Position numbers and translations under genes: made by a program. Source: Clostridiaceae bacterium Marseille-Q4143 (lineage in GTDB: Bacteria; Bacillota; Clostridia; Lachnospirales; Lachnospiraceae). Taken from it: a stretch of DNA of 64,000 nt. Shown here piece by piece: positions 13,661 to 22,499 of the stretch. The stretch spans positions 2,119,253-2,183,252 of the forward strand of contig CP073693.1 of NCBI GenBank assembly GCA_018228645.1. The letters are read 5' to 3'. The notes beneath the pieces were generated by a model. The model was not told the origin of the DNA. It made no database searches and was given only the letters and a program-made list of their open reading frames with translations. How positions within the stretch are numbered: the stretch's first letter is position 1; each line of letters starts with the position of its first letter.

Positions 13661-14902
13661 ATGTCAGAAGTAAGACGAGACAATAAAGGTCGCAAGTTAT
13701 TTAATGGAGAGAGCCAGCGCAAAGACGGGAAATATGAATACAAGTATCAGGATGCATGGGGCAAGAGAAAAACGGTGTACAGTTGGAAGCTTACACCGAC
13801 TGACCGAGTTCCGGTAGGAAAACGTGATGATATTTCCCTGCGAGAAAAGATTAAGCAGATTCAAAAGGACTTGAACAGCAATATCACACCGGATGGCGGT
13901 AATTTCACAGTTCTGGAACTGGTGGAAAAGTATATTTCACAGAAAACCGGTGCCCGGCATAACACAAGGTCAAATTACAACTTTGTGGTTAATGTGATTA
14001 AGAAAGAAGCCTTCGGGCAGAAACGCATTGACAAGATTAAGGTGTCCGATGCCAAAGAATGGCTGATTAAAATGCAGCAGATTGATAGGCGAGGTTACAG
14101 TTCCATTCACACGATTCGTGGTGTGGTAAGACCTGCCTTTCAGATGGCAGTGGATGATGATTTGCTGGTAAAGAATCCATTTGAATTTCAGCTGAACACC
14201 GTTGTTGTGAACGATAGTGTCACAAGAGAAGCTATCACACGACAGCAGGAAAGAGATTTCTTGGAGTTTGTGAAGAACGACCAGCATTTCTGCAAGTACT
14301 ATGATGGTATCTATATTTTGTTCAAGACAGGACTTCGTATCTCTGAATTTGTTGGGCTGACGAAGAAGAATCTTGATTTTGAGAATAACAGAATCATCGT
14401 GGATCATCAGCTTCAGAGAACCAGAGATATGAAATATATCATTGAAGATACCAAGACAGAAAGCGGCGAACGTATGGTGCCGATGACACCGGAAGTAAAG
14501 GAAGCGTTTCAGCGTATTCTTGCCAACAGAAAGAATCCAAAGGTTGAACCTATGGTAGATGGCTACAGCGGATTTTTGTACCTGGACAAGAACGGCAGAC
14601 CGATGGTGGCACTTCACTGGGAGAAATATTTTCAGCATATCCGTGAGAAGTACAACAAGATTTACAGAATCCAGATGCCGAAAGTAACTCCTCATGTTTG
14701 CAGACACACTTTCTGCTCCAATATGGCGAAGTCTGGAATGAATCCGAAAACACTTCAATATATTATGGGTCATAGTGACATTAGCGTAACGCTGAACACC
14801 TATACGCATCTGAACTATGATGATGCAGAGGAAGAAATGCAGAAAGTAGTTGGTATTGCTTCTAAGAAATCGACAACGCACCGTAAAAGGTGCGTGTCGT
14901 AA
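13661..14902 (+). CDS. int: Tn916-like tyrosine recombinase (integrase A)
   Basis: The 413-residue integrase starts MSEVRRDNKGRKLF. The amino-terminal arm-binding domain (residues ~1-70) matches Tn916 Int. The catalytic residues are visible as TGLRISEF (Arg), HVCRHTF (His-x-x-Arg), GHSDIS (His) and NTYTHL (Tyr). It is very similar to integrase B throughout the catalytic half. It should integrate and excise element A at the phosphatase-gene att site. No excisionase gene was found in element A. Confidence 0.95.
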   Translation: MSEVRRDNKGRKLFNGESQRKDGKYEYKYQDAWGKRKTVYSWKLTPTDRVPVGKRDDISLREKIKQIQKDLNSNITPDGGNFTVLELVEKYISQKTGARHNTRSNYNFVVNVIKKEAFGQKRIDKIKVSDAKEWLIKMQQIDRRGYSSIHTIRGVVRPAFQMAVDDDLLVKNPFEFQLNTVVVNDSVTREAITRQQERDFLEFVKNDQHFCKYYDGIYILFKTGLRISEFVGLTKKNLDFENNRIIVDHQLQRTRDMKYIIEDTKTESGERMVPMTPEVKEAFQRILANRKNPKVEPMVDGYSGFLYLDKNGRPMVALHWEKYFQHIREKYNKIYRIQMPKVTPHVCRHTFCSNMAKSGMNPKTLQYIMGHSDISVTLNTYTHLNYDDAEEEMQKVVGIASKKSTTHRKRCVS

Positions 14903-14912
14903 ATCTTTTGAA

Positions 14913-14933
14913 TTTACGACAGAATTTACGACA
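14913..14933 (+). repeat. Arm-type integrase sites, right end of element A
   Basis: TTTACGACA at 14913-14921 and 14925-14933 (12-bp period), eleven bases after the integrase stop. They match the pair at the left end. Confidence 0.65.
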
Positions 14934-15062
14934 AATGATGGCAAAAGCAAGCCAAAATAAGCGTAGTTATACCAAGTTATGGTTGTTAAGCCTCTGTCGT
15001 AGAAATTCCGAAAAGTGGCGTAAAATCAAGGAAAATCAGCATTTTCAAGGAGTTTTAAATAT

Positions 15063-15093
15063 ATGATAAAAGTACTTTTCATCTGCCACGGCA
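15063..15093 (+). other. Attachment site shared by elements A (right) and B (left)
   Basis: 31 bases beginning ATGATAAAAGTACTTTTC and ending TGCCACGGCA, with one difference from the copy at 26511. Translation gives MIKVLFICHGRIYCSE and a stop. An AGGAG site lies 9-13 bases upstream, supplied by the end of element A. Confidence 0.75.
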
Positions 15094-15173
15094 GGATTTA
15101 CTGTTCAGAATGAAAAGTCTCAAATCGTCTTAAATACTTCTATAAATAGCATTTCTTGTGTTCCATTCTCAAT

Positions 15174-15193
15174 TTTACCAATGATTTACCAAT
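15174..15193 (+). repeat. Arm-type integrase sites, left end of element B
   Basis: TTTACCAAT occurs at 15174-15182 and 15185-15193, an 11-bp period like that in element A but with a different 9-mer. The right-end pair lies at 26352-26372. Confidence 0.65.
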
Positions 15194-15241
15194 ATTTCTG
15201 GAGAGTCAGACTTGCAAAACCAGAATGAGGAGATTAAAAAT

Positions 15242-15619
15242 ATGAGCAAATTGAAACCAAGAATAACGGAAAACGGAATTGATTATATCCTTGTCGGAGA
15301 TTACTACATCCCGGACTTGAAACTGCCGGAGGAACACCGCCCTATCGGAAAGTACGGACGGATGCACCGGGAATATTTAAGAGAAGTCCACCCAGTCAGA
15401 TTGAATACATTGATACTGACCGGAGAATTGTGGACATATCTTGCAGACCTGAACGAACAGGCACAGGAACGGTTAGACACTATTATGGAGCAGATGAAAG
15501 CTACCGAGGGCGTGACAGAGGAATTAAAGCGTACCTGTCAAATAGAATGGGTACAACGATGTAATAACATCCATAACCGGGCAGAAGAAATTGTTTTGCA
15601 TGAGATGATTTATTCATAA
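15242..15619 (+). CDS. tnpV: TnpV-like element protein
   Basis: The 125-residue protein starts at the ATG at 15242 behind GAGGAG. An upstream start adding ten residues is possible but has no site. DYILVGDYYIPDLKLPEE, GKYGRMHREYLRE and the helical tail match the TnpV family and the element A homologue (about two thirds identical by eye). Its function is unknown. It is the first gene inside element B. Confidence 0.8.
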   Translation: MSKLKPRITENGIDYILVGDYYIPDLKLPEEHRPIGKYGRMHREYLREVHPVRLNTLILTGELWTYLADLNEQAQERLDTIMEQMKATEGVTEELKRTCQIEWVQRCNNIHNRAEEIVLHEMIYS

Positions 15620-15649
15620 ACAGGAGCAATTAAATCGGAGGTATATCAG

Positions 15650-16612
15650 ATGGTTGAAATTGTATTTAGTGAGAGTGCCTGTGGAAGTTTGAAAATTGCC
15701 CAAACTTACGGCAGGGGAAAATATAGAGGAAGTGCAATTTCGGTATTTATAAGGCACGAAAACGGGAGTGTTCCATCTTCAAATGAAATGAAAGAAGCAC
15801 CACTTCAAGCACAAGAACAAGAATGTATTGCTTGGGAAAATGCTATTCCATTGGGAGGCAAGAGCAGTGATGTTTATTGTTTTGATATGGCTCTTAGTGT
15901 GGGAGATATTTCTGATAATGGAATTGGCGAACAGAGGAAAAATGTTCTCAAGAAAATGCTGTCTGTCTGGTTTGTAGAGGATTTAGATTATCAGGTTGAA
16001 GAAAAAATACAGAAAATTAAAACTACATTGTCCTCAGTTATTGAACGATATGTAGCTGGGGAAGAAGTTCGCATTTGGTATAGCTATAATCCGGATGAAC
16101 TTTGCGGTATGTACTGGCTTATGAAACAACTTCGACCATTAAACTGTCAGACAACAATTTATTTGGTTAAATTACCTACATGGGAATATGGAAAAGAAAA
16201 TGCTATGACATCTAAAATATCATGGGGTGAGGTGTCTCCTGGCGAATGGGGAAATTATATAACTCTACAAGAGAAAGCTGAGCCTGTATTTCTTTCAGCT
16301 TGCGCTATGAAATGGAATCAACTTCAAAATGAAAATGCACCTTTGCGTGCAATGTTAAATGGTAAATTGCAAAGCGTTTCAGAAGATATATATGATAGTT
16401 TCATTCTTCGTGAAATTGCGGAACAGCCAGAACAATTCAAAATGGCTATTGTCATAGGTAATGTTTTAGGAAAATATCAACTTGGAATTAGTGATGTATG
16501 GATTTCCAATCGCATTGATAAAATGCTTGAAGATGGTGTGTTGGAAATTATACAGGACGCACCAAAGGGAGAAACAAATTATCGCCGGATATTAAGAAAA
16601 CGAATGAAATAA
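15650..16612 (+). CDS. DUF1835/DUF3658-type protein
   Basis: The 320-residue protein begins MVEIVFSESACGSLKIAQ, the recognisable start of DUF1835. A middle part follows (VRIWYSYNPDELCGMYWLM) and a carboxy-terminal DUF3658-like helical part ends in a winged-helix-like ISNRIDKMLEDGVLEIIQD and YRRILRK. Such proteins are widespread small-molecule or regulatory genes without a proven role. It lies just after tnpV, in the same cargo position as the Panacea pair in element A, and has its own terminator. Confidence 0.7.
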   Translation: MVEIVFSESACGSLKIAQTYGRGKYRGSAISVFIRHENGSVPSSNEMKEAPLQAQEQECIAWENAIPLGGKSSDVYCFDMALSVGDISDNGIGEQRKNVLKKMLSVWFVEDLDYQVEEKIQKIKTTLSSVIERYVAGEEVRIWYSYNPDELCGMYWLMKQLRPLNCQTTIYLVKLPTWEYGKENAMTSKISWGEVSPGEWGNYITLQEKAEPVFLSACAMKWNQLQNENAPLRAMLNGKLQSVSEDIYDSFILREIAEQPEQFKMAIVIGNVLGKYQLGISDVWISNRIDKMLEDGVLEIIQDAPKGETNYRRILRKRMK

Positions 16613-16625
16613 TAACCACAGTAAG

Positions 16626-16673
16626 AACCGCTGCTACATGGAAGGCATCCCAACCATGCAACAGCGGTTTTTC
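16626..16673. terminator. Bidirectional terminator
   Basis: AACCGCTG (16626-16633) pairs with CAGCGGTT (16662-16669), with inner CATGG/CCATG pairing and T-rich sequence on the plus side. It separates the convergent DUF1835-type and XRE genes. Confidence 0.75.
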
Positions 16674-16674
16674 T

Positions 16675-17481
16675 TTATCGTTTTTTCCTCTGGCTGATAG
16701 GCGTTCCCATTTTCTTTGACTTTTTGAGAATCCGAATCAGCCAGCGAAATTCTTCATCTGACAGATTTTTATAGTTGATACCAAGCTGCTTACAGTAAAG
16801 GACAACCAGCTTTTCATCACGGCTGCCCTTGAAATTTTCAACCGCTTCCAGATTTTCTTTCAGTTCATCGGCAACGGTGGTCTGGGGTGCACTCTCGCTG
16901 TCCTTTTTGTGGGCTTCTCGAATATCCCGGATAATGAGGTTGAGGTCATCCAGAACCATGTGGCTGAAATATTCATCATCACTGATATGGGCAGCTTGCA
17001 GCACCTTCAAATGCGGGTCATCTTCGCCGGGGCGATACCGTTCAATGATTTCATGCCGGACGGTATCGACAAGGGCATTGAGGTTCTGAATCTGCATGGT
17101 GGCAATCCCATCCACATAAATCTCAATATCCGCAAGAAACTTGATAAAATCCTTATGTGTGGCAAGTTCGCACAGCAGACGGTTGTTAATCCGACCACTT
17201 TTCAGAAGTGCTACCATTTCATCGCTCAAATGCAGCTCCCTTAATGGCGTGTTGATCTCCGCCCGGTTCTCTGTCCGGCAAAAGAGATAATCGAGGGACA
17301 CCCCATAAAAATCTGCCAGCAGGATAAGGTTGCCATGATTGATTTCCTTATAGTCGTCTTTTTCATAACTGCCAAGAGCCGATTTTGAAATACCCGTTTG
17401 CTCAGCCAGTTCTTCCAGTTTTAATCCTTTGTTTAATCGTAAATCTTTTAGCCGTTCCTGTATTGTAGTAGCTCCGTTCAT
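16675..17481 (-). CDS. XRE-family transcriptional regulator
   Basis: The protein has 268 residues from the ATG at 17481. The longer frame upstream lacks a binding site. Residues ~5-65 form a Cro/CI helix-turn-helix: IQERLKDLRLNKGLKLEELA, TGISKSALGSYEK and ADFYGVSLDYLFC. The remaining ~200 residues are helical without a peptidase signature, so it is not a LexA-type self-cleaving repressor. It is divergent from the mobilisation genes of element B and probably represses them. The operator would lie in 17482-17965. Confidence 0.85.
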   Translation of the reverse strand: MNGATTIQERLKDLRLNKGLKLEELAEQTGISKSALGSYEKDDYKEINHGNLILLADFYGVSLDYLFCRTENRAEINTPLRELHLSDEMVALLKSGRINNRLLCELATHKDFIKFLADIEIYVDGIATMQIQNLNALVDTVRHEIIERYRPGEDDPHLKVLQAAHISDDEYFSHMVLDDLNLIIRDIREAHKKDSESAPQTTVADELKENLEAVENFKGSRDEKLVVLYCKQLGINYKNLSDEEFRWLIRILKKSKKMGTPISQRKKR

Positions 17482-17965
17482 TGAAGCAGTTCCCCCTTTT
17501 TGACAACATATATAACCGTTGAATTGATTATACCATATCAATTCCGCAATCGTGGAAATTTTTGATTTTTGCCCTTAATTCCTACTTTGTGGACATACCG
17601 CACGAGGCACAAAAATGTTCTATGATACAGGTAGTTCATCGATGGATTATTCCAATCGAATGACCAGCCTGTGTGGGATATGCTTCCCCGGCGATGTAGT
17701 GCCATGACTTTTGGCAGGGATGTGGAGGAACCCTGACCGAAACGAGCATACCAAAGGGAGCGATACGCCGCTGTGAGATTCAGGGGAGGAACGACACCGG
17801 GGAGAACTGGCGAACTGACACCGAAATGATACCGAAACACGACAATCTGATAGGGGGATAGTCTACCCTATCGCTGATACTTCGGGAGATTTTAGGCGGC
17901 TCTATGGCTGTAATTTTGCCGAAAATCGCCCCGAAACCATACACGAAAACGGGAGGAAGCGCAAT
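17482..17965. promoter_or_regulatory. Control region of element B, no gene supported
   Basis: About 480 bp between the XRE regulator and the first mobilisation gene. Reading frames here have no start sites or family similarity. A GATAGGG/CCCTATC inverted repeat (about 17848-17871) and divergent orientation of flanking genes suggest promoters and operators. Confidence 0.4.
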
Positions 17966-18154
17966 ATGCCGAGAATGAGCAAAAAGAGGAAGCATGAGCT
18001 TTCTTTTTACCTCAATGACCGGGGGCGTGTCACTTACAACGAATTATGCCGGAAATGCCAGCATGGGTGCAAGCAGAGCTTCCGGGCGGTTGTGATTGAC
18101 TGCCCCCGTTATTTATCCAAACGAGCAAAGAAAAAGGAGGAACACACCGAATGA
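17966..18154 (+). CDS. Small Cys-containing element protein
   Basis: The 62-residue basic protein reads MPRMSKKRKHELSFYLNDRG. The motif CRKCQHGCKQSFRAVVIDCP is Cys-rich and could bind zinc. Its stop overlaps the start of the RepA-like gene by 4 bp, so it belongs to the replication/mobilisation operon. Similar small proteins precede repA-like genes in Firmicute mobilizable elements. The function is unknown. Confidence 0.65.
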   Translation: MPRMSKKRKHELSFYLNDRGRVTYNELCRKCQHGCKQSFRAVVIDCPRYLSKRAKKKEEHTE

Positions 18155-18492
18155 ATTTTGAATTTATGACGATAGACACACCATTGCCGCCCTGTATGGC
18201 TTTTCCAAGAGCGTTGACAGGGTTTCCAGTCAGCAGCACCGCAAAGGTCATGTACTGCCGGATGTTGGACGCTATGCTCTCCAATGGGCAGGAGGACGAG
18301 AACGGAATCCTGTTTGTCTGCTTCCCTGTCACAGCCATTGCCGCAGTCCTGTCCCGCAGCTCTATGACGGTCAAGCGTTCTTTGAATGAACTGGAAAACG
18401 CCGGACTTATCATGCGGGTGCGTCAGGGCGTTGGAGAACCAAACAGGATTTATGTGCTGATACCGGGAAAGGAGGACGCTGCCCTTGCCTGA
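18151..18492 (+). CDS. Replication initiator A-like helix-turn-helix protein
   Basis: The 113-residue protein begins FMTIDTPLPPCMAFPRALTG and STAKVMYCRMLDAMLSNGQ, like the amino-terminal winged-helix domain of RepA initiators of Gram-positive plasmids. FPVTAIAAVLSRSSMTVKRSLNELENAGLI is the DNA-recognition part (about residues 57-87). It may act in element replication or copy control. It sits between two overlapping genes in a tight operon. Confidence 0.7.
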   Translation: MNFEFMTIDTPLPPCMAFPRALTGFPVSSTAKVMYCRMLDAMLSNGQEDENGILFVCFPVTAIAAVLSRSSMTVKRSLNELENAGLIMRVRQGVGEPNRIYVLIPGKEDAALA

Positions 18493-18781
18493 TACTTCAA
18501 AGCTGGAAAAACTCAATCGGGAGTTGGAGAAAAGCGAAAAGAAACTGCGGAAAGCCATCAATGATGAAAAGGCATTGCAGCACCAGTTAAAGCAGCTTAC
18601 CCGAAAGGAACGGACGCACCGGCTCTGTACTCGTGGCGGTATGCTGGAAAGTTTTCTGCAAGAGCCGGAACGCCTGACAGATGATGATGTCATGCTGTTG
18701 TTGAAACTCATTTTTCACAGGCAGGACACGCAGGAACTATTGAAAAAACTGCTGGAACGGGAGAAGCCGGAAATCCCTTAG
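18485..18781 (+). CDS. DUF3847-type coiled-coil protein
   Basis: The 98-residue protein uses a TTG start supported by AAAGGAGG eight to nine bases upstream. It begins with a charged coiled coil (residues ~4-45, repeated Leu and Lys/Glu) and continues RTHRLCTRGGMLESFLQEPE, the signature of DUF3847. It usually lies just upstream of MobA/MobL relaxase genes and may be a relaxase accessory protein. Here it is separated from the relaxase by an inserted cargo block. Confidence 0.75.
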   Translation: MPDTSKLEKLNRELEKSEKKLRKAINDEKALQHQLKQLTRKERTHRLCTRGGMLESFLQEPERLTDDDVMLLLKLIFHRQDTQELLKKLLEREKPEIP

Positions 18782-19065
18782 TTTACTAAGGGCGCAATTA
18801 TACACCACCCAGAGGTTGGTGCATTGCGTTCTCCGAAGGCTCCTCGCCGGAGGGCTGTGATTTTCCGCAGTCAAGGTCTGCTCCAAATCATACAGGGGAC
18901 GCTACGCTTCCCCTGCGCTGGCTGCCGCCAGCTACCCTTTTGTGTACTTGCCATCTGGGGACACCTTGCGTTGCAAGCTGTTCCCAGCCGACAAGTTTCA
19001 TAAAATATGCTATCTTTTCGATAGTCGATGAAGTATAATGAAGATGACAACAAACCTGAATTTGC
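18782..19065. other. Candidate oriT region of element B
   Basis: A GC-rich, gene-free stretch between the DUF3847 gene and the cargo. It has several short inverted repeats: CACCACCCAGAGGTTGGTG near 18804, a perfect GCTGGC/GCCAGC hairpin at 18917-18932 and GGGGA/TCCCC arms around it. In related elements this segment lies directly before the relaxase gene, where transfer origins are expected. The nick site could not be identified. Confidence 0.4.
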
Positions 19066-19081
19066 AAAGGAGGCCTAAACT

Positions 19082-19213
19082 ATAAAAGAATATCAACATC
19101 TAATAGGTAAAATTATTATTGCGACTGCAATTATAGTTGCCGCAATCATTATAGCGGGTGCTATCGAGGTTGCAGGAGAAAGTATACGTAGTGATAACAA
19201 AGGAGACCAACTT
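19082..19213 (+). pseudogene. Small membrane peptide frame with ATA in place of ATG
   Basis: A strong AAAGGAGG (19066-19073) is followed at 19082 by ATA AAA GAA and a 44-codon open frame with one hydrophobic helix (KIIIATAIIVAAIIIAGAIE). The frame runs without a stop into the zinc-ribbon gene. Either the start codon has mutated from ATG, leaving a silent gene, or an ATA start is used. Translation from here would give a membrane-anchored form of the next protein. Confidence 0.4.
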
Positions 19214-19831
19214 ATGGGATTATTTGAAAAGAAAAAGAAAGATGCAGAGCGTTGCCCGATTTGTGGCAAGGAGATATCCTTTTTTTCGGGGTTAGTAATC
19301 GCGGACGGCAGAATCTGTGATGACTGTGAGAAAATGGTCAGAGGTCAGTTCAATATCGAAGAATATTATGGGCGTGAGAACTGGAAGATATCTACCAGCG
19401 ATCCGTTGAAAGCCATGACAGTCGAAGAACTTAAGGACATGATCAACGAAAAGAAAGCAGAGCAGACGCAGGTAGTGGAAGAAATTGGCGGTGATTACGC
19501 AGCGATTGCCAAGGTGGAAAAGACATTTGGCATCGCTCCGAAGGTTATGGATGTGGGACTGAAACGTGCAAAGGCTTTGAAAAATAGAATCGTTGCCACA
19601 AGCTATATCATGTCAGGCGAATTCAGTAGAGGCGATGCGGTAACGGTTTCATTTGATGGTGCAGATATGACTACGACGATTCTGGATGTCATCGAATGCA
19701 GTTCATCAAGTACATTTGAAACAGAGCTGAATGCCAATTTCGGAAAGCACAAGGCCAAAGAAGGAGTCAGTGCCTGGATCATTCTGGATGTCATGGGCGG
19801 AGTTGGCAAAGGTGCCCTGATCAAGAAATAA
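19214..19831 (+). CDS. DUF4428-type zinc-ribbon protein, cargo of element B
   Basis: The 205-residue protein starts at an ATG behind AAAGGAG. RCPICGKEISFFSGL and RICDDCEKM give two CxxC pairs, a DUF4428-like zinc ribbon (residues ~11-45). The rest is a mixed alpha/beta region ending with Gly-rich GGVGKGALIKK. The function is unknown. It forms, with the broken lipoprotein gene after it, a low-GC block inserted between the DUF3847 and relaxase genes that usually adjoin. Confidence 0.65.
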   Translation: MGLFEKKKKDAERCPICGKEISFFSGLVIADGRICDDCEKMVRGQFNIEEYYGRENWKISTSDPLKAMTVEELKDMINEKKAEQTQVVEEIGGDYAAIAKVEKTFGIAPKVMDVGLKRAKALKNRIVATSYIMSGEFSRGDAVTVSFDGADMTTTILDVIECSSSSTFETELNANFGKHKAKEGVSAWIILDVMGGVGKGALIKK

Positions 19832-19880
19832 GCAATTTGCGTGGTTTATCATTTACAGACACATGAGTAAGGAGGCCAAC

Positions 19881-20581
19881 ATGAGAAACATGAAAAAACG
19901 ATTCCTGCACTGCTGTTAGCACTCGGTTTGGCACTGAGTATGACAGCTTGCGGAAACAAAGAGTCGGAAACTGTTACCCCGGACAATAGCACCACACCGG
20001 AAGCTGTGGAGACGCAACCAACACAGGAAGCCACGGGAACAGAAGAGACAACAAGTAGAGATGACACGGGTGTATATCCGAATGCAACCGGTCTGACAGA
20101 AGTAGCTATGGGTGTGACAGAAGATATCTGTACATTTAAAGTACCGTTAAACTATGTACTTGCAGGCGGCTATTATGATGAAAATAATGAAGAACATACG
20201 ATTCAGGGCTTGAATTCTGCTACCACGACTGTTGAGGAAGCACTGGCAGCCGGAAGCTTCTCTACTGGCAATCATCTGGCTTTCTTTACAATGACTTCTC
20301 TGGATGCAGATCAGACCATGATTACTACTGGCATGTACACGCCGGATATCATGTCATGGGATGATTTTAAAGCGTATTATACGGACGCAAAAGAGATCGG
20401 AGATGAAAGTGTTCCGGGACTTCTCTATCATGTAGAAGCGATCAGTGGGCAGTGTGTGGCAGTAGCTGTGAAAGTATCTGATGATGTTACATTGCAGATC
20501 GTCTATGAGGGATCCCTGGAAGGTGAAATTGGAGAAGACGAACTGGGACAGAGACTGTATGAGCTGGTAACGGTAAAATAA
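19881..20581 (+). pseudogene. Lipoprotein gene with a frameshift in a poly-A tract
   Basis: From ATG 19890 behind AAGGAGG the frame breaks within a few codons. A run of six A (19893-19898) would need seven to give MKK-TIPALLLALGLALS and the lipobox MTAC (Cys near 19949). After the Cys comes a Thr/Glu-rich linker and a ~150-residue domain that looks intact (YDENNEEHTIQGL to the end). It would be an exported lipoprotein if in frame. The state may be a true loss, slippage-based phase variation or a sequencing error. The in-frame body begins near 19899 and ends 20581. Confidence 0.7.
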
Positions 20582-20754
20582 TATCGTAACAGACAACAAT
20601 ATTTGAGAGAAAAGAGGATGTACATGTCATTAAGGTTATGAAATAGCTCGGTAGAATAGTAGGTAATGAAATTCCAGTTTGTCAGCTTCACATCGGGTCA
20701 ACTTGTCCCGAACTTTCACAACTAAATACCCGCCGCTTACACAGCGGCACACCG

Positions 20755-20790
20755 AGCAGGAAATCTGAAAAAGGTCTCCTGCTTTTTTTC
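20755..20790 (+). terminator. Terminator upstream of the relaxase gene
   Basis: AGCAGGA (20755-20761) pairs with TCCTGCT (20777-20783), followed by seven T. It isolates the cargo from the relaxase operon. Just downstream a GGTGG/CCACC inverted repeat (20803-20820) may belong to the transfer origin. Confidence 0.65.
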
Positions 20791-20852
20791 TGCCCAAAAT
20801 GAGGTGGTAAAACGCCACCCCATCCACCAAGCATAGAAAGGAGTGACACGAA

Positions 20853-22433
20853 ATGCCCTGTCCACACAACGAAATCTCGATTGTTCAGCGTAGCCAACAG
20901 CAGTCTGCGGTTGCCGCCGCTGCCTACCAGAGCGGCGAAAAGCTGTTCTGTGAATACGACCAAGAAGTGAAGCACTACCCAGAAAAGCGAGGTATCGTCC
21001 ACAATGAAATCCTGCTCCCGGCAAATGCCCCGCCGGAGTATGCAGACCGCAATACTTTATGGAACGCCGCCGAAGCTGTGGAGAAACAATGGAACTCCCA
21101 GCTTGCAAGGCGGTGGGTGCTTACCATTCCCAGAGAGATACCGCCCGACCAATATGCTGTCCTTGTCCGGGAGTTTTGTGAACAGCAGTTTGTTTCCAAA
21201 GGCATGATTGCTGACTTTGCCATCCATGACCCCCACCCGCCGGGACACAATCCTCACGCCCATGTCCTGCTCACTATGAGGGCAATGGACGAACATGGGA
21301 AATGGCTTTCCAAGAGCCGCAAGGTTTATGACCTTGACGAGAACGGGGAACGGATAAAGCTGCCATCCGGCAGGTGGAAAAGCCACAAGGAGGATACGGT
21401 GGACTGGAACGACCAGAAGTATTGTGAAATCTGGCGGCATGAATGGGAGGTCATCCAGAACCGCTATCTGGAAGCCAATGATCGCCCGGAGCGTGTGGAC
21501 TTGCGTTCCTATGCCAGACAGGGGCTTGATATTATCCCTACTGTCCATGAGGGTGCTGCTGTCCGGCAGATGGAAAAGCGTGGTATCCAGACGAATATCG
21601 GCAACCTGAACCGGGAAATCAGAGCCGCCAACCGCCTGATGAAGTCCATCCGGCAGCTTATCCAAAACCTCAAAGGCTGGATTACCGAGCTGGGAGAAAA
21701 ACGGAAAGAACTGCTTGCACAAAAGGCGGCGGAGGAAGCGACACTTCTTCCCAATCTACTGATGAAATATATGGAGATACGAAAGGAAGAACGGAAGGAC
21801 TGGACGAGGGCTGGACAAAATCGGGGGACTTCACAGGACTTAAAGGCAGTCAGCGAAGCCCTGTCCTATCTCCGGCAAAAGGGGCTTTCCACTGTGGAGG
21901 ACTTGGAAGCCTTTCTGGAATCTTCCGGGAAATCAGCCGCAGATTACCGCAGTCAGATGAAGCCAAAGGAAGCCCGAAGCAAAGTGATTGACGGACTGCT
22001 TTCTGCCCGGACAGACTGCAAGGAATGTAAGCCTGTCTATGAGAAGTACCAGAAGATATTTTTTAAGAAAACAAAGGAGAAATTCAACCAGGAACACCCG
22101 GAGGTTGCCCGGTATGCGAAAGCCGCCGCCTACCTTGCCAAGCACCCGGACGATAAGGACAGCACCCAAAAGAAGCTGCAAGAGGAGCAGGAAACGCTTC
22201 TGGAAGAAATTGCAGCCCTGAAAACACCTCTGATCGAGGTACAGGCTGATTTGAAGAAGCTGCGGGACATCCGCTACTGGGTACGGAAAGCCACACCCGG
22301 CACAGAGGAAAGCAAAGAGCCGCCCAAGAAGCAGCCCATCAAGGAAGTCTTGCAGGATAAGGCAGACGAGAAAAAAGCACAAAGAACCGCCCCGGCACAG
22401 GCGAAACACAGACAACAGGATATGGAACTTTAA
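20853..22433 (+). CDS. MobA/MobL-family relaxase
   Basis: The 526-residue relaxase starts MPCPHNEISIVQRSQQQS behind a GAAAGGAG site. The relaxase domain covers about residues 1-200: the catalytic Tyr region AAAAYQSGEKL and the metal-binding GHNPHAHVLLTMR. The carboxy-terminal half is a charged helical region (residues ~230-526). It nicks the transfer origin and pilots the strand into the recipient when a helper conjugation system is present. A homologous fragment occurs at 8477-9019. Confidence 0.92.
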   Translation: MPCPHNEISIVQRSQQQSAVAAAAYQSGEKLFCEYDQEVKHYPEKRGIVHNEILLPANAPPEYADRNTLWNAAEAVEKQWNSQLARRWVLTIPREIPPDQYAVLVREFCEQQFVSKGMIADFAIHDPHPPGHNPHAHVLLTMRAMDEHGKWLSKSRKVYDLDENGERIKLPSGRWKSHKEDTVDWNDQKYCEIWRHEWEVIQNRYLEANDRPERVDLRSYARQGLDIIPTVHEGAAVRQMEKRGIQTNIGNLNREIRAANRLMKSIRQLIQNLKGWITELGEKRKELLAQKAAEEATLLPNLLMKYMEIRKEERKDWTRAGQNRGTSQDLKAVSEALSYLRQKGLSTVEDLEAFLESSGKSAADYRSQMKPKEARSKVIDGLLSARTDCKECKPVYEKYQKIFFKKTKEKFNQEHPEVARYAKAAAYLAKHPDDKDSTQKKLQEEQETLLEEIAALKTPLIEVQADLKKLRDIRYWVRKATPGTEESKEPPKKQPIKEVLQDKADEKKAQRTAPAQAKHRQQDMEL

Positions 22434-22499
22434 CAGGCACTTGCCATTTTCAATCAGAGAATGTCAGGTGTTTTTTTCTTTTTTCAAGGAGGGATAGAT

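Larger units (their letters stand above)
10964..15062 (+). mobile_element. Integrative element A, 4.1 kb, in the phosphatase gene start
   Basis: It is bounded by att copies at 10964 and 15063. From left to right it contains arm-type repeats, tnpV, a perfect 22-bp palindrome, the Panacea-domain gene, the GNAT-like gene, two gene remnants, a Tn916-like integrase and arm-type repeats again. It has no relaxase, replication gene or excisionase, so it would need help from a related element such as B to move. Element B has the same plan and lies directly downstream in the same orientation. Confidence 0.75.

Noticed and set aside
13970..14902. A separate excisionase gene in element A
   Set aside because: No Xis-like frame occurs between the cargo remnants and integrase A. 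The interval 13556-13660 is too short and holds only the hairpin.
17538..17840. A 100-residue minus-strand frame in the control region of element B
   Set aside because: It has no ribosome binding site or recognisable motif, and its composition is unlike neighbouring coding regions.
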